A stretch of DNA of 64,000 bases from Oscillospiraceae bacterium (GTDB lineage: Bacteria; Bacillota; Clostridia; Oscillospirales; Acutalibacteraceae). The position numbers and the translations under genes are program-made. The notes under the pieces were generated by a model that worked only from the letters and a program-made list of their open reading frames with translations, searched no databases and was not told the DNA's origin. Positions 1 through 9,546 of this stretch are shown piece by piece. Where the stretch lies: contig SVOL01000004.1 in NCBI GenBank assembly GCA_015066395.1, forward strand, positions 39,262-103,261, read 5' to 3'. The stretch's first letter is position 1. Each line of letters starts with the position of its first letter.

Positions 1-57
1 ATGGTGATATAATATATGTATAAAAATTGATGCCATTGGGCAGTCAGGAGCTTTATT

Positions 58-936
58 ATGAAAGGTATTATTCTTGCAGGCGGTTCAGGAACACGACTGT
101 ATCCTCTTACCATGGTGACTTCGAAGCAGTTGTTGCCGGTTTACGATAAACCAATGATCTTTTATCCGCTGTCGACCCTTATGACGGCAGGTATTAAAGA
201 CATTCTTATTATTTCAACTCCTACCGATCTGCCGAATTTCGAGCGTTTGCTCGGTGACGGCTCGGATTACGGCATCAATCTCTCCTATAAGGTTCAGCCG
301 TCTCCCGACGGTCTGGCTCAGGCTTTCCTTATTGGCGAGGAATTTATCGACGGCGACAGCTGTGCGATGGTGCTGGGCGATAATATTTTCTACGGTCACG
401 GCTTTGCGAAGATGCTCAAAGCGGCATCGGCACGTGAGGTCGGTGCGACCGTCTTCGGTTATTATGTTACCGATCCCGAGCGTTTCGGTATTGTCGAGTT
501 TGACGAGAACGGTCGTGCCGTTTCTATAGAAGAGAAGCCGAAGAATCCTAAGTCGAACTATTGTGTGACCGGTCTTTATTTTTACGATAACCGTGTTGTC
601 GATTTTGCCAAAAAGGTCAAGCCTTCGGCAAGAGGTGAGTTGGAGATCACCGATCTTAATAAGATGTATTTGGAAGACGGCACTTTGAATGTTGAGACTT
701 TGGGTCGTGGCTTTGCGTGGCTCGACACGGGTACAGTCGACGCTTTGAACGAGGCCGCCGAGTATGTCAGAGTTATTGAGAGCAGACAGTCGGTCAAGAT
801 CGCCGCTATTGAGGAGATCGCATATAAGAACGGCTGGATCGATAAGGAGAGGCTTATTAAGTCGGCCGAGAAGTACGGTAAATCACCCTACGGCGCACAT
901 CTTAAAAATGTTGCAGAGGGCAAATTTCAGTATTGA
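58..936 (+). CDS. rfbA: Glucose-1-phosphate thymidylyltransferase
   Basis: This 292-residue protein makes dTDP-glucose from glucose-1-phosphate and dTTP, the first step towards dTDP-L-rhamnose. The N-terminus [18 protein letters not shown] is the nucleotidyltransferase signature; VLGDNIFYG (about 105-113), FGIVEFD and [10 protein letters not shown] are typical of RmlA, and the length matches the short RmlA class. The ATG follows CAGGAG at 47-52. A TATAAT at 8-13 may be its -10, with the -35 outside the window. It is followed 15 bases later by a glycosyltransferase, so this is probably the tail of a rhamnose-containing polysaccharide locus lying to the left. Confidence 0.95.
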   Translation: MKGIILAGGSGTRLYPLTMVTSKQLLPVYDKPMIFYPLSTLMTAGIKDILIISTPTDLPNFERLLGDGSDYGINLSYKVQPSPDGLAQAFLIGEEFIDGDSCAMVLGDNIFYGHGFAKMLKAASAREVGATVFGYYVTDPERFGIVEFDENGRAVSIEEKPKNPKSNYCVTGLYFYDNRVVDFAKKVKPSARGELEITDLNKMYLEDGTLNVETLGRGFAWLDTGTVDALNEAAEYVRVIESRQSVKIAAIEEIAYKNGWIDKERLIKSAEKYGKSPYGAHLKNVAEGKFQY

Positions 937-951
937 TTGCAGGTGTAATGA

Positions 952-1872
952 TTGATTACGGTTTTACTTGCTACGTATAACGGCGAAAAATATCTGTCCG
1001 AACAGCTCGATTCGCTGCTCAAACAGAGCTTTAATGACTTTAAGATCTTAATACGCGACGATGCTTCGACTGACTTGACATGGGATATTATTGCAGAGTA
1101 TTGCGAAAAGTATCCCGATAAGGTAAGTGCCATAAAGGGTGAGGGAACGGGCAGTGCCTGCCGTAACTTTTTTAAACTCGTTGAAGCGACCGATGATGAC
1201 TACGTTATGTTCTGCGATCAGGATGATGTCTGGTTGCCCGAGAAGATCGAAAAGACCTATTCTAAAATGAAGGAGCTCGAGGCAGGGAACGAAGGAAAAC
1301 CGTTGCTCGTTCACAGCGACTTAAAAGTGGTCGATGGGTGTCTTAACGTATTGTCGGAGTCATTTTTTGAGTTTCAAGCCATCTCGCCCGAGAGGGACAA
1401 GCTCAACAATCTGCTTGTGCAGAACAATGTCACGGGTTGCACGGTGATGATAAACCGCGAAATGCTGAAACTGGCAAAGGAAGCACCCGACACCTGTGTT
1501 ATGCATGATTGGTGGTTGGGACTTTTGGCTTCCGCCTTCGGCAGATCGTCTTATATAAAAGAGCCGTTGATGCTTTACCGCCAGCACGGTAACAACCAGG
1601 TCGGTGCAAAAAAAGCGACGGGATTGACCTTTATAATAAATAAGTTCAAGACCCGAAAGAACGTCAAGCAGAACTATCTGAACCTTTATTCGCAGGCTGA
1701 GTCGTTGCTTAAAATGTACGGTGACAGACTATCTGAAGAGCAGAGGGAGACGGTAGAGGCTGTTGTTTCGCTTCGTACCGCTTCTAAGTGGAAAAAGATA
1801 AAGGTCATCAGAAAATATGACTTTAGAAAAAACACAGTTTTGCGAACTGTCGGTCAGTATTTTTCTATCTAA
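952..1872 (+). CDS. Family 2 glycosyltransferase (possible rhamnosyltransferase)
   Basis: The 306-residue protein has a GT-A fold glycosyltransferase domain: ITVLLATYNGEKYLSEQL at the N-terminus, RDDASTD (about 36-42) and the DxD-like stretch CDQDDVW (about 88-94) for nucleotide-sugar and metal binding. MHDWWLG near 185 resembles the acceptor-side motif of capsule and rhamnan transferases. I chose the TTG start because AGGTG (941-945) is correctly spaced and the overlapping ATG at 949 is in another frame that stops quickly. Its position behind rmlA suggests it uses dTDP-rhamnose, which is inference. It is the last gene of its unit, because a new promoter begins at 1913. Confidence 0.85.
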   Translation: MITVLLATYNGEKYLSEQLDSLLKQSFNDFKILIRDDASTDLTWDIIAEYCEKYPDKVSAIKGEGTGSACRNFFKLVEATDDDYVMFCDQDDVWLPEKIEKTYSKMKELEAGNEGKPLLVHSDLKVVDGCLNVLSESFFEFQAISPERDKLNNLLVQNNVTGCTVMINREMLKLAKEAPDTCVMHDWWLGLLASAFGRSSYIKEPLMLYRQHGNNQVGAKKATGLTFIINKFKTRKNVKQNYLNLYSQAESLLKMYGDRLSEEQRETVEAVVSLRTASKWKKIKVIRKYDFRKNTVLRTVGQYFSI

Positions 1873-1912
1873 AAATTTCCGACATTTTTCACAGAAAAAC
1901 TACTATAAATTC

Positions 1913-1941
1913 TTGACAAACCGATGCCGCTGTGGTAGAAT
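1913..1941 (+). promoter_or_regulatory. Promoter of the pyrimidine operon
   Basis: TTGACA (1913-1918), a 17-base spacer and TAGAAT (1936-1941) form a strong sigma-A type promoter. The spacer ends in TGTGG, an extended -10 (TRTGn) element. The spacer closely resembles those of the galT and 38881 promoters. Confidence 0.85.
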
Positions 1942-1947
1942 ACCTAA

Positions 1948-2064
1948 AATGAAACTTTAAAGCGATGCTGTGACATCGGCAAGATGAAAATATGTGAAAA
2001 AAACGCAATATTTGCGTGTTTTCGTGTAGCCAAAAAGCCTTGCCGTTCGGCAAGGCTTTTTTTT
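1948..2064 (+). promoter_or_regulatory. Attenuator leader of the pyr operon
   Basis: The untranslated leader before pyrC carries a hairpin CGATG/CATCG (1963-1967 with 1974-1978), a hairpin ACGCAA/TTGCGT (2003-2008 with 2012-2017) and an intrinsic terminator just before the pyrC ribosome binding site. CGGCAAG occurs at 1977-1983 and again in the 3' arm of the terminator; the upstream copy can pair with CTTGCCG (2039-2045) and would break the terminator. The first hairpin overlaps that upstream copy, so three mutually exclusive structures are possible. This resembles PyrR-type attenuation, but I do not see a recognisable PyrR binding loop. Confidence 0.6.
2035..2064 (+). terminator. Leader terminator ahead of pyrC
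   Basis: A 10-bp stem AAGCCTTGCC/GGCAAGGCTT with loop GTTC is followed directly by a run of eight T. It lies 5 to 35 bases before the pyrC start, inside the transcribed leader, so it must be conditional for the operon to be expressed. Confidence 0.85.
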
Positions 2065-2076
2065 GAGGTGATAAGA

Positions 2077-3291
2077 ATGGAATTGACTTTTAAAAACTGC
2101 AAAAAATATGAAGATCAAAAGTTCCACACCGTTTCTTTCGCCGACTCCATTCCGACTGACAGCGGTGTTGTTGTCTCATTTTCAAATTGTCTTATTCTTC
2201 CGACTTTCTGCGATGTTCACGTTCATCTCAGAGAGCCGGGATTTTTTTATAAAGAGACTATCTTGACCGGAACTCGTGCATCGGCCAGAGGCGGATATTC
2301 CGATGTTTTCTCGATGCCGAACCTTGATCCTGTTCCCGACACGGTGGAGAACATCCGGGTCCAGCTTGATATTATCGAACGAGATGCCGTGATAAACGTT
2401 CATCCTTATGCTTCCATTACGATGGGGGAAAAGGGCGAAAGGCTGGTTGACTTTGAGAGTTTGAAGAAGTACACAAGGTGGTTTTCCGATGACGGACGCG
2501 GTGTGCAATCTTTGGAAATGATGGAAGAAGCGATGCAGATCGCTAAGAAAAACGATCTTATGATCGTGGCTCACTGCGAGGATAACTCATTGCTTCGCGG
2601 CGGCTATATTCACGACGGTGAGTATTCAAAGGCACACGGTCATAAAGGCATCTGCAGCGAAAGTGAATGGGGACCCATCAAAAGGGATCTTGAACTTGCC
2701 GAAAGGACAGGCTGTAAGTACCACGTCTGCCACATTTCGACCAAGGAAAGTGTTGAACTTATACGTGAAGCCAAAAAACGCGGGGTTGACGTTACTTGCG
2801 AGACCGGTCCGCATTATCTGACGCTGGACGACAGTATGTTAGAAGAAGACGGCAGGTTTAAGATGAATCCGCCGTTAAGGTCGAAAGAGGATAGGGAAGC
2901 GCTGATAGAAGGTATTATCGACGGCACTATTGATATGATCGCTACCGACCACGCACCGCACAGTGCAGAGGAAAAAAGCAGAGGTCTAATGGGTAGTATG
3001 ATGGGTGTTGTCGGAATTGAAACGGCATTCCCCGTGCTATATACAAAGCTTGTTAAAACAGGTGTAGTCAGTCTTGAAAGACTGGTTGAACTGTTGAGTA
3101 TCAATCCGAGAAAACGCTTCGGTTTGCCCGCGACTAAAGATTTTACGGTTTGGGATATGAACGAGGAATTTAACGTAGATCCTGATGAATTCTTATCAAA
3201 GGGAAGAGCCACACCCTTTAAAGGAGAGCGGCTTTTCGGCAGATGTAAGTTAACCACCTGCAACGGCAAGGTTGCATATTTTAATAAATAA
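2077..3291 (+). CDS. pyrC: Dihydroorotase
   Basis: The 404-residue enzyme cyclises N-carbamoyl-aspartate to dihydroorotate. The metal-binding motif DVHVHLREPG sits near 46-55 and TDHAPHS in the C-terminal third; the length fits class I bacterial dihydroorotases. I placed the start at ATG 2077, preceded by GAGGTG at 2065-2070, because the longer in-frame ATG at 1984 would translate through the leader terminator and has no good ribosome binding site. It heads the pyr operon, 25 bases before carB. Confidence 0.95.
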   Translation: MELTFKNCKKYEDQKFHTVSFADSIPTDSGVVVSFSNCLILPTFCDVHVHLREPGFFYKETILTGTRASARGGYSDVFSMPNLDPVPDTVENIRVQLDIIERDAVINVHPYASITMGEKGERLVDFESLKKYTRWFSDDGRGVQSLEMMEEAMQIAKKNDLMIVAHCEDNSLLRGGYIHDGEYSKAHGHKGICSESEWGPIKRDLELAERTGCKYHVCHISTKESVELIREAKKRGVDVTCETGPHYLTLDDSMLEEDGRFKMNPPLRSKEDREALIEGIIDGTIDMIATDHAPHSAEEKSRGLMGSMMGVVGIETAFPVLYTKLVKTGVVSLERLVELLSINPRKRFGLPATKDFTVWDMNEEFNVDPDEFLSKGRATPFKGERLFGRCKLTTCNGKVAYFNK

Positions 3292-3316
3292 TTCACGATT
3301 TTTATAGGAGGATATT

Positions 3317-6300
3317 ATGGCTAAGAGAACGGATATTAAGAAGGTTTTGATCATTGGCTCGGGCCCTATCGTTATCGGTCAGGCGGCTGAGTTTGACTAT
3401 GCAGGTACCCAGGCTTGTCTGGCTTTGAAGGAAGAGGGTTATGAGGTGGTACTTTGCAACTCTAACCCTGCAACCATTATGACTGATACCACCATTGCCG
3501 ACAAGGTTTATATGGAGCCGTTGACTCTTGAATATATGGCTAAGATCTTGCGTTACGAGCGTCCGGACGCTATCGTTCCCGGCATAGGCGGACAGACAGG
3601 ATTAAACCTTGCAATGCAGCTTGAGAAAAAGGGTGTTCTTAAAGAGTGCGGAGTAGAACTGCTCGGCACGAACAGCGAAAGTATCGAGCGTGCTGAAGAC
3701 AGAGAGCTGTTTAAAGAGCTTTGCCAGTCTATCGGTGAGCCGACCATTCCTTCCGAGATAACCTACAGCATCGAAGAGGCAAAGGCCGCGGCTAAGCGTA
3801 TCGGTTATCCCGTTGTTCTCCGTCCTGCATTCACCTTGGGTGGTACAGGCGGCGGCTTCGCAAATGACGAGGCTGAGCTGGTTGAGATCGGTCTTAATGC
3901 CTTTAAACTCTCTCCCGTCCATCAGGTTCTTATTGAAAAGAGCGTAAAGGGATACAAGGAGATCGAGTTTGAGGTTATGCGTGACGGCAAGGATCACGCC
4001 ATCACTATCTGCGGTATGGAAAACATCGATCCCGTCGGTGTTCATACCGGTGACTCTTTGGTTGTAGCACCTATTATGACATTGAATGACCACGATCTTA
4101 AGATGCTTAACGACAGTGCTATTAAGATCATTCGTGAATTGAAGATCGAAGGTGGCTGTAATGTTCAGTTTGCACTCAACCCCGATTCGAGCGAGTATTA
4201 TCTCATTGAGGTCAACCCCAGAGTTTCGCGTTCTTCCGCTTTGGCTTCTAAGGCTTCGGGTTATCCGATTGCCAGGGTTACTGCCAAGATCGCGGTCGGT
4301 ATGACTTTGGACGAGATCAAGATCGCCAACACCACCGCAGCTTTCGAGCCTAAACTCGATTACGTTATCGCAAAACTTCCTCGTTTCCCGTTTGATAAGT
4401 TTACAAGTGCTTCCAATCAGCTTGGCACACAGATGAAGGCAACGGGTGAGGTCATGGGTATCGGCTCAAACCTCGAAGAGGCTTTGCTTAAAGGCACTCG
4501 TTCTTTGGAGGTCGGTGTCAACCACATTTACCACGCTAAGTTTGATAATATGACTAACGAGGAACTGCTCGAATATATCACCGAGTTCCGTTCGGACAAT
4601 GTTTTTGCTATTGCCGAACTGCTGGCACGCGGTGAGACTGTCCAAAAGATCCACGAGATCACTAAGATCACTTCCTTCTTCCTTGAATCTATCAAGCGTA
4701 TCGTTGATATGGAGGAGACCCTGAAGGCTAACGTCCGTGATCTCAGTACTCTTATTGCCGCTAAGAAGATGGGATTCAGCGATAAGTACATTGCCCGTAT
4801 GTGGAAGTGTAATGAGCTTGATGTTTACGCTTTCCGCAAAGAAAACAATGTTTTCCCCGTGTTCAAGATGGTTGATACCTGTCACACAGGTGCGTATATT
4901 CCTTACTTCTATTCGTCATATTCCGATGAGAACACATCGGTCCTTACCGATAAGAAAAAGATCGTTGTTTTGGGAGCTGGTCCTATCCGTATCGGTCAGG
5001 GCGTTGAGTTCGATTATTCGACAGTTCACGCCGTTACAACCATTAAAAATTCCGGTTATGAGGCTATTATTATCAACAATAACCCCGAAACCGTTTCGAC
5101 CGACTATACAACGGCCGACAAGCTGTACTTCGAACCGCTTACTCCCGAAGATGTTATGAATATCATTGAGTTTGAAAAGCCCGAGGGCGTTGTTGCATCA
5201 TTAGGCGGTCAGACAGCTATTAATCTTGCTCAACCGCTTACTGACCGCGGTGTTAAGATCATCGGCACCGATTGTGCCGCTATTGATAAGGCAGAAGACA
5301 GAAACGCTTTTGAAAATCTTTTGAATGAGCTTGATATTCCGAGAGCAAAGGGTCAGGCTGTTACCCGCATTGAGGACGGTATTAAGGCCGCCGCTGAGAT
5401 CGGTTACCCCGTACTTGTCCGTCCGAGCTTCGTTTTGGGTGGTCGGGCAATGCAGATCGTTGCGAACGAAGAGCAGCTCCGTCATTATCTCAAGACCGCT
5501 GTTGAGATCGATGAGGACAAGCCTGTTCTGGTTGATAAGTACATCGAGGGTCGAGAGGTCGAGATCGACGCTATCTGTGACGGCAGAAATGTGTTTGTTC
5601 CCGGTATTATGGAACTCGTTGAGCGTACAGGCGTTCACTCGGGTGACTCGATAAGCGTTTACCCCTCATTCAGTATTTCGGATAAGGTTAAGGGTACTAT
5701 TCTGCAGTATGCTAAAAAGTTAGGATTGGGTATCGGCATTATAGGTCTTTACAACATTCAGTTTATTGTTGACAAGGACGATAATGTGTTTATTATTGAA
5801 GTTAATCCGCGTTCGTCGCGTACCGTTCCGTTCCTTTCCAAGGCTACCGGCTACAGTCTTGCCGATATAGCTACCGAAGTCATTATGGGTAAGAGTTTAA
5901 AGGAGCAGGGCATATTCGATATTTACCCTGAGGAGAAGAAGCGTTGGTATGTCAAGGCTCCCGTATTCTCGTTCAATAAGATAAGAGGACTTGACGCTTA
6001 TCTCTCTCCCGAAATGAAGTCGACCGGTGAAGCTATCGGATATGACGACAAGCTCAACCGCGCACTTTATAAGGCCTTGCAGGCATCGGGTATGCATTTG
6101 CAGAACTACGGTACGGTTTTTGCTACCATTGCCGACCGCGATAAGGAAGAAGCATTGCCGCTTATCCGCCGTTTCTACAACCTCGGCTTTAACATCGAGG
6201 CAACCGAGGGAACTGCCGCATTCTTGAAGAAAAACGGCATCCGCACCCATATTTTGGGCAAGATCAGCGAGGGTTGTGAGGAGATCCCTGAGGCACTTCG

Positions 6301-6490
6301 CCAGGGTCACATCGCTTATGTTATCAATACTAAGGACATCGGCGACAGCGACCAGCGTAACGACGGACATCAGATCCGTCAGATCGCAACCGAGAATAAC
6401 GTCACTATCTTTACGGCACTTGATACCGTTAAGGTTCTGCTTGACGTTTTGGAGGAGACCACTCTTTGCGTATCTACCATTGATGCGTAA
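3317..6490 (+). CDS. carB: Carbamoyl-phosphate synthase large subunit
   Basis: The 1057-residue protein makes carbamoyl phosphate from bicarbonate, ATP and ammonia. It has the expected internal duplication: GSGPIVIGQAAEFDYAGTQ near the N-terminus is repeated as GAGPIRIGQGVEFDYS near 550, each leading an ATP-grasp half, followed by a C-terminal regulatory domain. Length is normal. The ribosome binding site is AGGAGG just before ATG 3317. The small glutaminase subunit gene carA is not next to it, as it usually is, and is not elsewhere in the window, so glutamine-dependent activity needs a subunit encoded elsewhere. Confidence 0.97.
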   Translation: MAKRTDIKKVLIIGSGPIVIGQAAEFDYAGTQACLALKEEGYEVVLCNSNPATIMTDTTIADKVYMEPLTLEYMAKILRYERPDAIVPGIGGQTGLNLAMQLEKKGVLKECGVELLGTNSESIERAEDRELFKELCQSIGEPTIPSEITYSIEEAKAAAKRIGYPVVLRPAFTLGGTGGGFANDEAELVEIGLNAFKLSPVHQVLIEKSVKGYKEIEFEVMRDGKDHAITICGMENIDPVGVHTGDSLVVAPIMTLNDHDLKMLNDSAIKIIRELKIEGGCNVQFALNPDSSEYYLIEVNPRVSRSSALASKASGYPIARVTAKIAVGMTLDEIKIANTTAAFEPKLDYVIAKLPRFPFDKFTSASNQLGTQMKATGEVMGIGSNLEEALLKGTRSLEVGVNHIYHAKFDNMTNEELLEYITEFRSDNVFAIAELLARGETVQKIHEITKITSFFLESIKRIVDMEETLKANVRDLSTLIAAKKMGFSDKYIARMWKCNELDVYAFRKENNVFPVFKMVDTCHTGAYIPYFYSSYSDENTSVLTDKKKIVVLGAGPIRIGQGVEFDYSTVHAVTTIKNSGYEAIIINNNPETVSTDYTTADKLYFEPLTPEDVMNIIEFEKPEGVVASLGGQTAINLAQPLTDRGVKIIGTDCAAIDKAEDRNAFENLLNELDIPRAKGQAVTRIEDGIKAAAEIGYPVLVRPSFVLGGRAMQIVANEEQLRHYLKTAVEIDEDKPVLVDKYIEGREVEIDAICDGRNVFVPGIMELVERTGVHSGDSISVYPSFSISDKVKGTILQYAKKLGLGIGIIGLYNIQFIVDKDDNVFIIEVNPRSSRTVPFLSKATGYSLADIATEVIMGKSLKEQGIFDIYPEEKKRWYVKAPVFSFNKIRGLDAYLSPEMKSTGEAIGYDDKLNRALYKALQASGMHLQNYGTVFATIADRDKEEALPLIRRFYNLGFNIEATEGTAAFLKKNGIRTHILGKISEGCEEIPEALRQGHIAYVINTKDIGDSDQRNDGHQIRQIATENNVTIFTALDTVKVLLDVLEETTLCVSTIDA

Positions 6491-6517
6491 AAGCCTTAAA
6501 ATCACAGGAGGCATAAA

Positions 6518-7249
6518 ATGACTCAAGGATTTTATGAGATAATCTATAACGAAAAAATTGCGAAAAATATTTATAAAATGATCCTTAGCGGTGATACGTC
6601 TGCTATCACCGCGCCGGGTCAGTTTGTTAATTTGAAATTGGAAGGCAGATTCCTTCGCCGTCCGATCTCGATCTGCGATTGGAATGGTGAGACCATTACC
6701 CTTATTTATAAGGTTGTAGGTGATGGAACCGAACAGATGAGTATGATGACCGTCGGTCAGATGGTCGATGTGTTAGTGGGCCTCGGCAATGGCTATGACA
6801 CCTTTAAAAGTGGCGAAAATCCGCTTCTTATCGGTGGCGGTGTCGGAGTTCCGCCGTTATATGGACTTGCAAAAAAACTGATCGCCGAGGGTAAATCTGT
6901 TTCGGTAGTATTGGGTTTTAATACCGCTGATGAGGTTTTCTTAAAGGATGAATTTGAGGCTTTGGGCGCTAAGGTTACTGTTACAACTGCTGACGGTAGT
7001 TTGGGTGTAAAAGGCTTTGTAACCGATGCTGTAAAAGAAATGGAATATTCCTACTTCTTTACCTGCGGACCCGAGCCGATGCTCAAAGCTATTGAAAGAA
7101 CAGTTACAACCGGCGGCCAGTATAGCTTTGAAGAGCGTATGGGTTGCGGCTTTGGTGCTTGCATGGGTTGCACCTGCAAGACAAAGTATGGCAACAAGCG
7201 TATCTGCAAGGACGGACCGGTTCTTGAAAGGGAGGAGATAATATGGTAA
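6518..7249 (+). CDS. pyrK: Dihydroorotate dehydrogenase electron transfer subunit
   Basis: The 243-residue protein is the FAD and [2Fe-2S] partner of PyrD in the NAD-linked class 1B dihydroorotate dehydrogenase. [10 protein letters not shown] (about 46-55) binds [13 protein letters not shown] (about 108-117) belongs to the NAD module, and the C-terminal cysteines in [16 protein letters not shown] plus a later RICKDG form the iron-sulfur site. AGGAGG precedes ATG 6518. The 3' end overlaps pyrD by seven bases and contains its ribosome binding site, so the two are probably translationally coupled. Confidence 0.96.
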   Translation: MTQGFYEIIYNEKIAKNIYKMILSGDTSAITAPGQFVNLKLEGRFLRRPISICDWNGETITLIYKVVGDGTEQMSMMTVGQMVDVLVGLGNGYDTFKSGENPLLIGGGVGVPPLYGLAKKLIAEGKSVSVVLGFNTADEVFLKDEFEALGAKVTVTTADGSLGVKGFVTDAVKEMEYSYFFTCGPEPMLKAIERTVTTGGQYSFEERMGCGFGACMGCTCKTKYGNKRICKDGPVLEREEIIW

Positions 7250-8154
7250 ACACGAAGGTCACTTTAAGTGGTATCGAGCTTGATAATCCCATTATCCCTG
7301 CCAGCGGAACGTTCGGTTTCGGTTATGAGTTTGCTGAACTTTATGACATTAATTGTTTAGGTACGTTCTCATTTAAAGGCACGACAAAGGACCCGAGATT
7401 CGGCAATCCTACTCCCAGAATCGCCGAGACCGCAAGCGGAATGCTCAATGCTGTGGGACTTCAGAACCCCGGTGTCGAAAAGGTAATTTCAGAAGAATTG
7501 CCTAAACTCAAAAAATGCTTCCACAAGCCGGTTATGGCTAACGTCAGCGGCTTTGCGGTTGATGATTACGTATATACAGTTGAGCGATTGAGCGATGAGA
7601 GCCAAATCGGTTGGTTTGAGGTCAATATTTCCTGTCCGAATGTTCACGGCGGCGGTATGAGTTTCGGAACTACTCCCGAGGCGGCCGCAGAGGTCACAAG
7701 GGCAGTAAGACGGGTTACAACTAAGCCGATATACATTAAACTGTCTCCAAATGTTGCCGATATAGCATCTATTGCCAAGGCTTGTGAAGCCGAGGGTGCA
7801 GACGGTATCAGTCTTATAAATACTTTGCTCGGCATGAGGATAGATCTAAAGACCCGCAAACCCGTTATCGCTAATAAGACAGGCGGATTTTCGGGTCCTG
7901 CAATAAAACCCGTGGCCGTCAGAATGGTGTATCAAGTCTTTGACGCAGTTAAAATTCCCATCATTGGTATGGGTGGCGTTTCCACTGCTGAAGATGTCAT
8001 CGAATTTATGCTGGCAGGTGCTACTGCCGTGCAGGTCGGTGCGGCGAATCTTATTGATCCGTTTGCATCGCGTGACATCATAAACGAGCTGCCGAGAGTT
8101 ATGGAAAAGTACGGTATAAATAATTTAACGGATATAATAGGAGGAGCACACTAA
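7243..8154 (+). CDS. pyrD: Dihydroorotate dehydrogenase catalytic subunit (class 1B)
   Basis: The 303-residue FMN protein oxidises dihydroorotate to orotate. [11 protein letters not shown] near 128-138 carries the catalytic cysteine of class 1B enzymes, and [11 protein letters not shown] with the following QVGAAN binds the FMN phosphate. The start ATG 7243 lies inside the end of pyrK behind GGGAGGAG. PyrK next door confirms the heterotetrameric NAD-dependent form. The stop overlaps the pyrF start (TAATG). Confidence 0.97.
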   Translation: MVNTKVTLSGIELDNPIIPASGTFGFGYEFAELYDINCLGTFSFKGTTKDPRFGNPTPRIAETASGMLNAVGLQNPGVEKVISEELPKLKKCFHKPVMANVSGFAVDDYVYTVERLSDESQIGWFEVNISCPNVHGGGMSFGTTPEAAAEVTRAVRRVTTKPIYIKLSPNVADIASIAKACEAEGADGISLINTLLGMRIDLKTRKPVIANKTGGFSGPAIKPVAVRMVYQVFDAVKIPIIGMGGVSTAEDVIEFMLAGATAVQVGAANLIDPFASRDIINELPRVMEKYGINNLTDIIGGAH

Positions 8155-8852
8155 TGGGTAAGGACGTTATTATTGCTTGTGATTTTGCGAGCCGTGAAGC
8201 ATGCTTGGAATTTCTTGACAAGTTTACGGGAAGAAAGCCGTTTGTTAAGATCGGTATGGAGCTGTTCTATGCCGCAGGTCCCGAGATCGTGAGAGAGATC
8301 AAGAAAAGAGGGCATAAGATCTTCCTCGATTTAAAACTCCACGATATTCCGAATACCGTTAAAAAGTCGATGGCTGTTTTGTCAGGGTTGGACGTTGATA
8401 TGACAAACCTGCACGCAGGCGGCACTATCGCTATGATGGAAGCAGGTCTTGAGGGTCTGACCAGAGCCGACGGTACAAGACCGTTGCTTATCGCTGTTAC
8501 TCAGTTGACCTCGACCGACCAGGAGAGAATGGAAAACGATCTGCTTATTAAAGAGCCTATTGACAAGGTCGTTATGCACTATGCTCACAATGCGATGGTG
8601 GCAGGTCTTGACGGAGTTGTTTGCTCACCGCTTGAGGCAGGCAAGGTACACGAAACCTGCGGAGAGAAGTTTATGACCGTCACTCCCGGTGTGCGTTTTG
8701 CTGACGGTGATGTCGGCGACCAGAAGAGGGTCATGACTCCTGCCGAGGCCAAAAAGATCGGCTCCGACTATATCGTTGTCGGACGTCCTATCACCGCAGC
8801 AGACGATCCCGTTGCGGCATATGAGCGTTGTGTCGCTGAGTTCTGTGATTGA
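8154..8852 (+). CDS. pyrF: Orotidine 5'-phosphate decarboxylase
   Basis: The 232-residue enzyme decarboxylates OMP to UMP. The group 1 signature is present: FLDLKLHDIPNTV (about 60-72) supplies the Asp-Lys-Asp catalytic set, with the first substrate-binding aspartate in IACDFAS near the start. TPGVR and VVGRPIT form the phosphate-binding end. The start codon overlaps the pyrD stop by one base and is preceded by GGAGGAG. Confidence 0.96.
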   Translation: MGKDVIIACDFASREACLEFLDKFTGRKPFVKIGMELFYAAGPEIVREIKKRGHKIFLDLKLHDIPNTVKKSMAVLSGLDVDMTNLHAGGTIAMMEAGLEGLTRADGTRPLLIAVTQLTSTDQERMENDLLIKEPIDKVVMHYAHNAMVAGLDGVVCSPLEAGKVHETCGEKFMTVTPGVRFADGDVGDQKRVMTPAEAKKIGSDYIVVGRPITAADDPVAAYERCVAEFCD

Positions 8853-8871
8853 CGGAAAGCGAGGATTTAAA

Positions 8872-9528
8872 ATGGAAAGTTATAAGAGAGAATTTATAAA
8901 GTTTTTGGAAAGTGCCGGAGTTTTGAAGTTCGGTGACTTCACCGCAAAATCGGGTCGCAAGATTCCTTATTTCATCAATGCGGGTGATATCAAGACCGGT
9001 GACCAGATCTCAAAGCTCGGTGAGTTTTATGCAAAAGCTTATTTCGAAAAGGTCGGCAACAAGAAAACCGTGCTTTACGGACCTGCTTACAAGGGCATTC
9101 CGATCGCTGTGTCGGTCGCTTGTGCTCTGTCTAAAAACGGTCTCGACGTTCCGTTCTTCTTTAACCGTAAAGAGGAAAAGGACCACGGCGAAGGCGGTGT
9201 GTTTGTAGGTTACAAACCGCAGGCCGGTGAGGAGATCGTCATTGTTGAGGACGTTATCACCGCAGGCACTGCTATCAGAGAGAGTATGGCTATCCTCTCC
9301 AAATTAGAGGGCACCAAGGTTGCTGCAACATTCGTTATGGTCGACCGTAAGGAAAAGGGTCAGACCGAAAAGTCAGCTATGGCCGAGGTCGGCGAGGAGT
9401 ACGGATTCCCTGTATACTCGGTTGTTGATGTTTATGACATCATCGAGTATCTGGAGGAGGACGAAGCCAACCGCGAGAACGTCGACCGCATAAAGAAGTA
9501 TTTGGAAGTTAATGGTGCAAAAGCTTAA
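8872..9528 (+). CDS. pyrE: Orotate phosphoribosyltransferase
   Basis: The 218-residue enzyme joins orotate with PRPP to give OMP. The PRPP-binding loop is VIVEDVITAGTAIRES (about 122-137). FGDFTAKSGRKIPYFIN near the start matches PyrE. I used ATG 8872, behind GCGAGGA, because the longer in-frame reading would overlap pyrF by about 77 bases without a ribosome binding site. It lies between pyrF and pyrB in the operon. Confidence 0.95.
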   Translation: MESYKREFIKFLESAGVLKFGDFTAKSGRKIPYFINAGDIKTGDQISKLGEFYAKAYFEKVGNKKTVLYGPAYKGIPIAVSVACALSKNGLDVPFFFNRKEEKDHGEGGVFVGYKPQAGEEIVIVEDVITAGTAIRESMAILSKLEGTKVAATFVMVDRKEKGQTEKSAMAEVGEEYGFPVYSVVDVYDIIEYLEEDEANRENVDRIKKYLEVNGAKA

Positions 9529-9546
9529 AAGAAAGGACTTTTGAAA

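Noticed and set aside
1984..2076. A 31-codon in-frame extension of pyrC, or a leader peptide reading into it
   Set aside because: It would translate through the terminator hairpin, has no ribosome binding site and adds residues that dihydroorotases lack; ATG 2077 has an ideal site.
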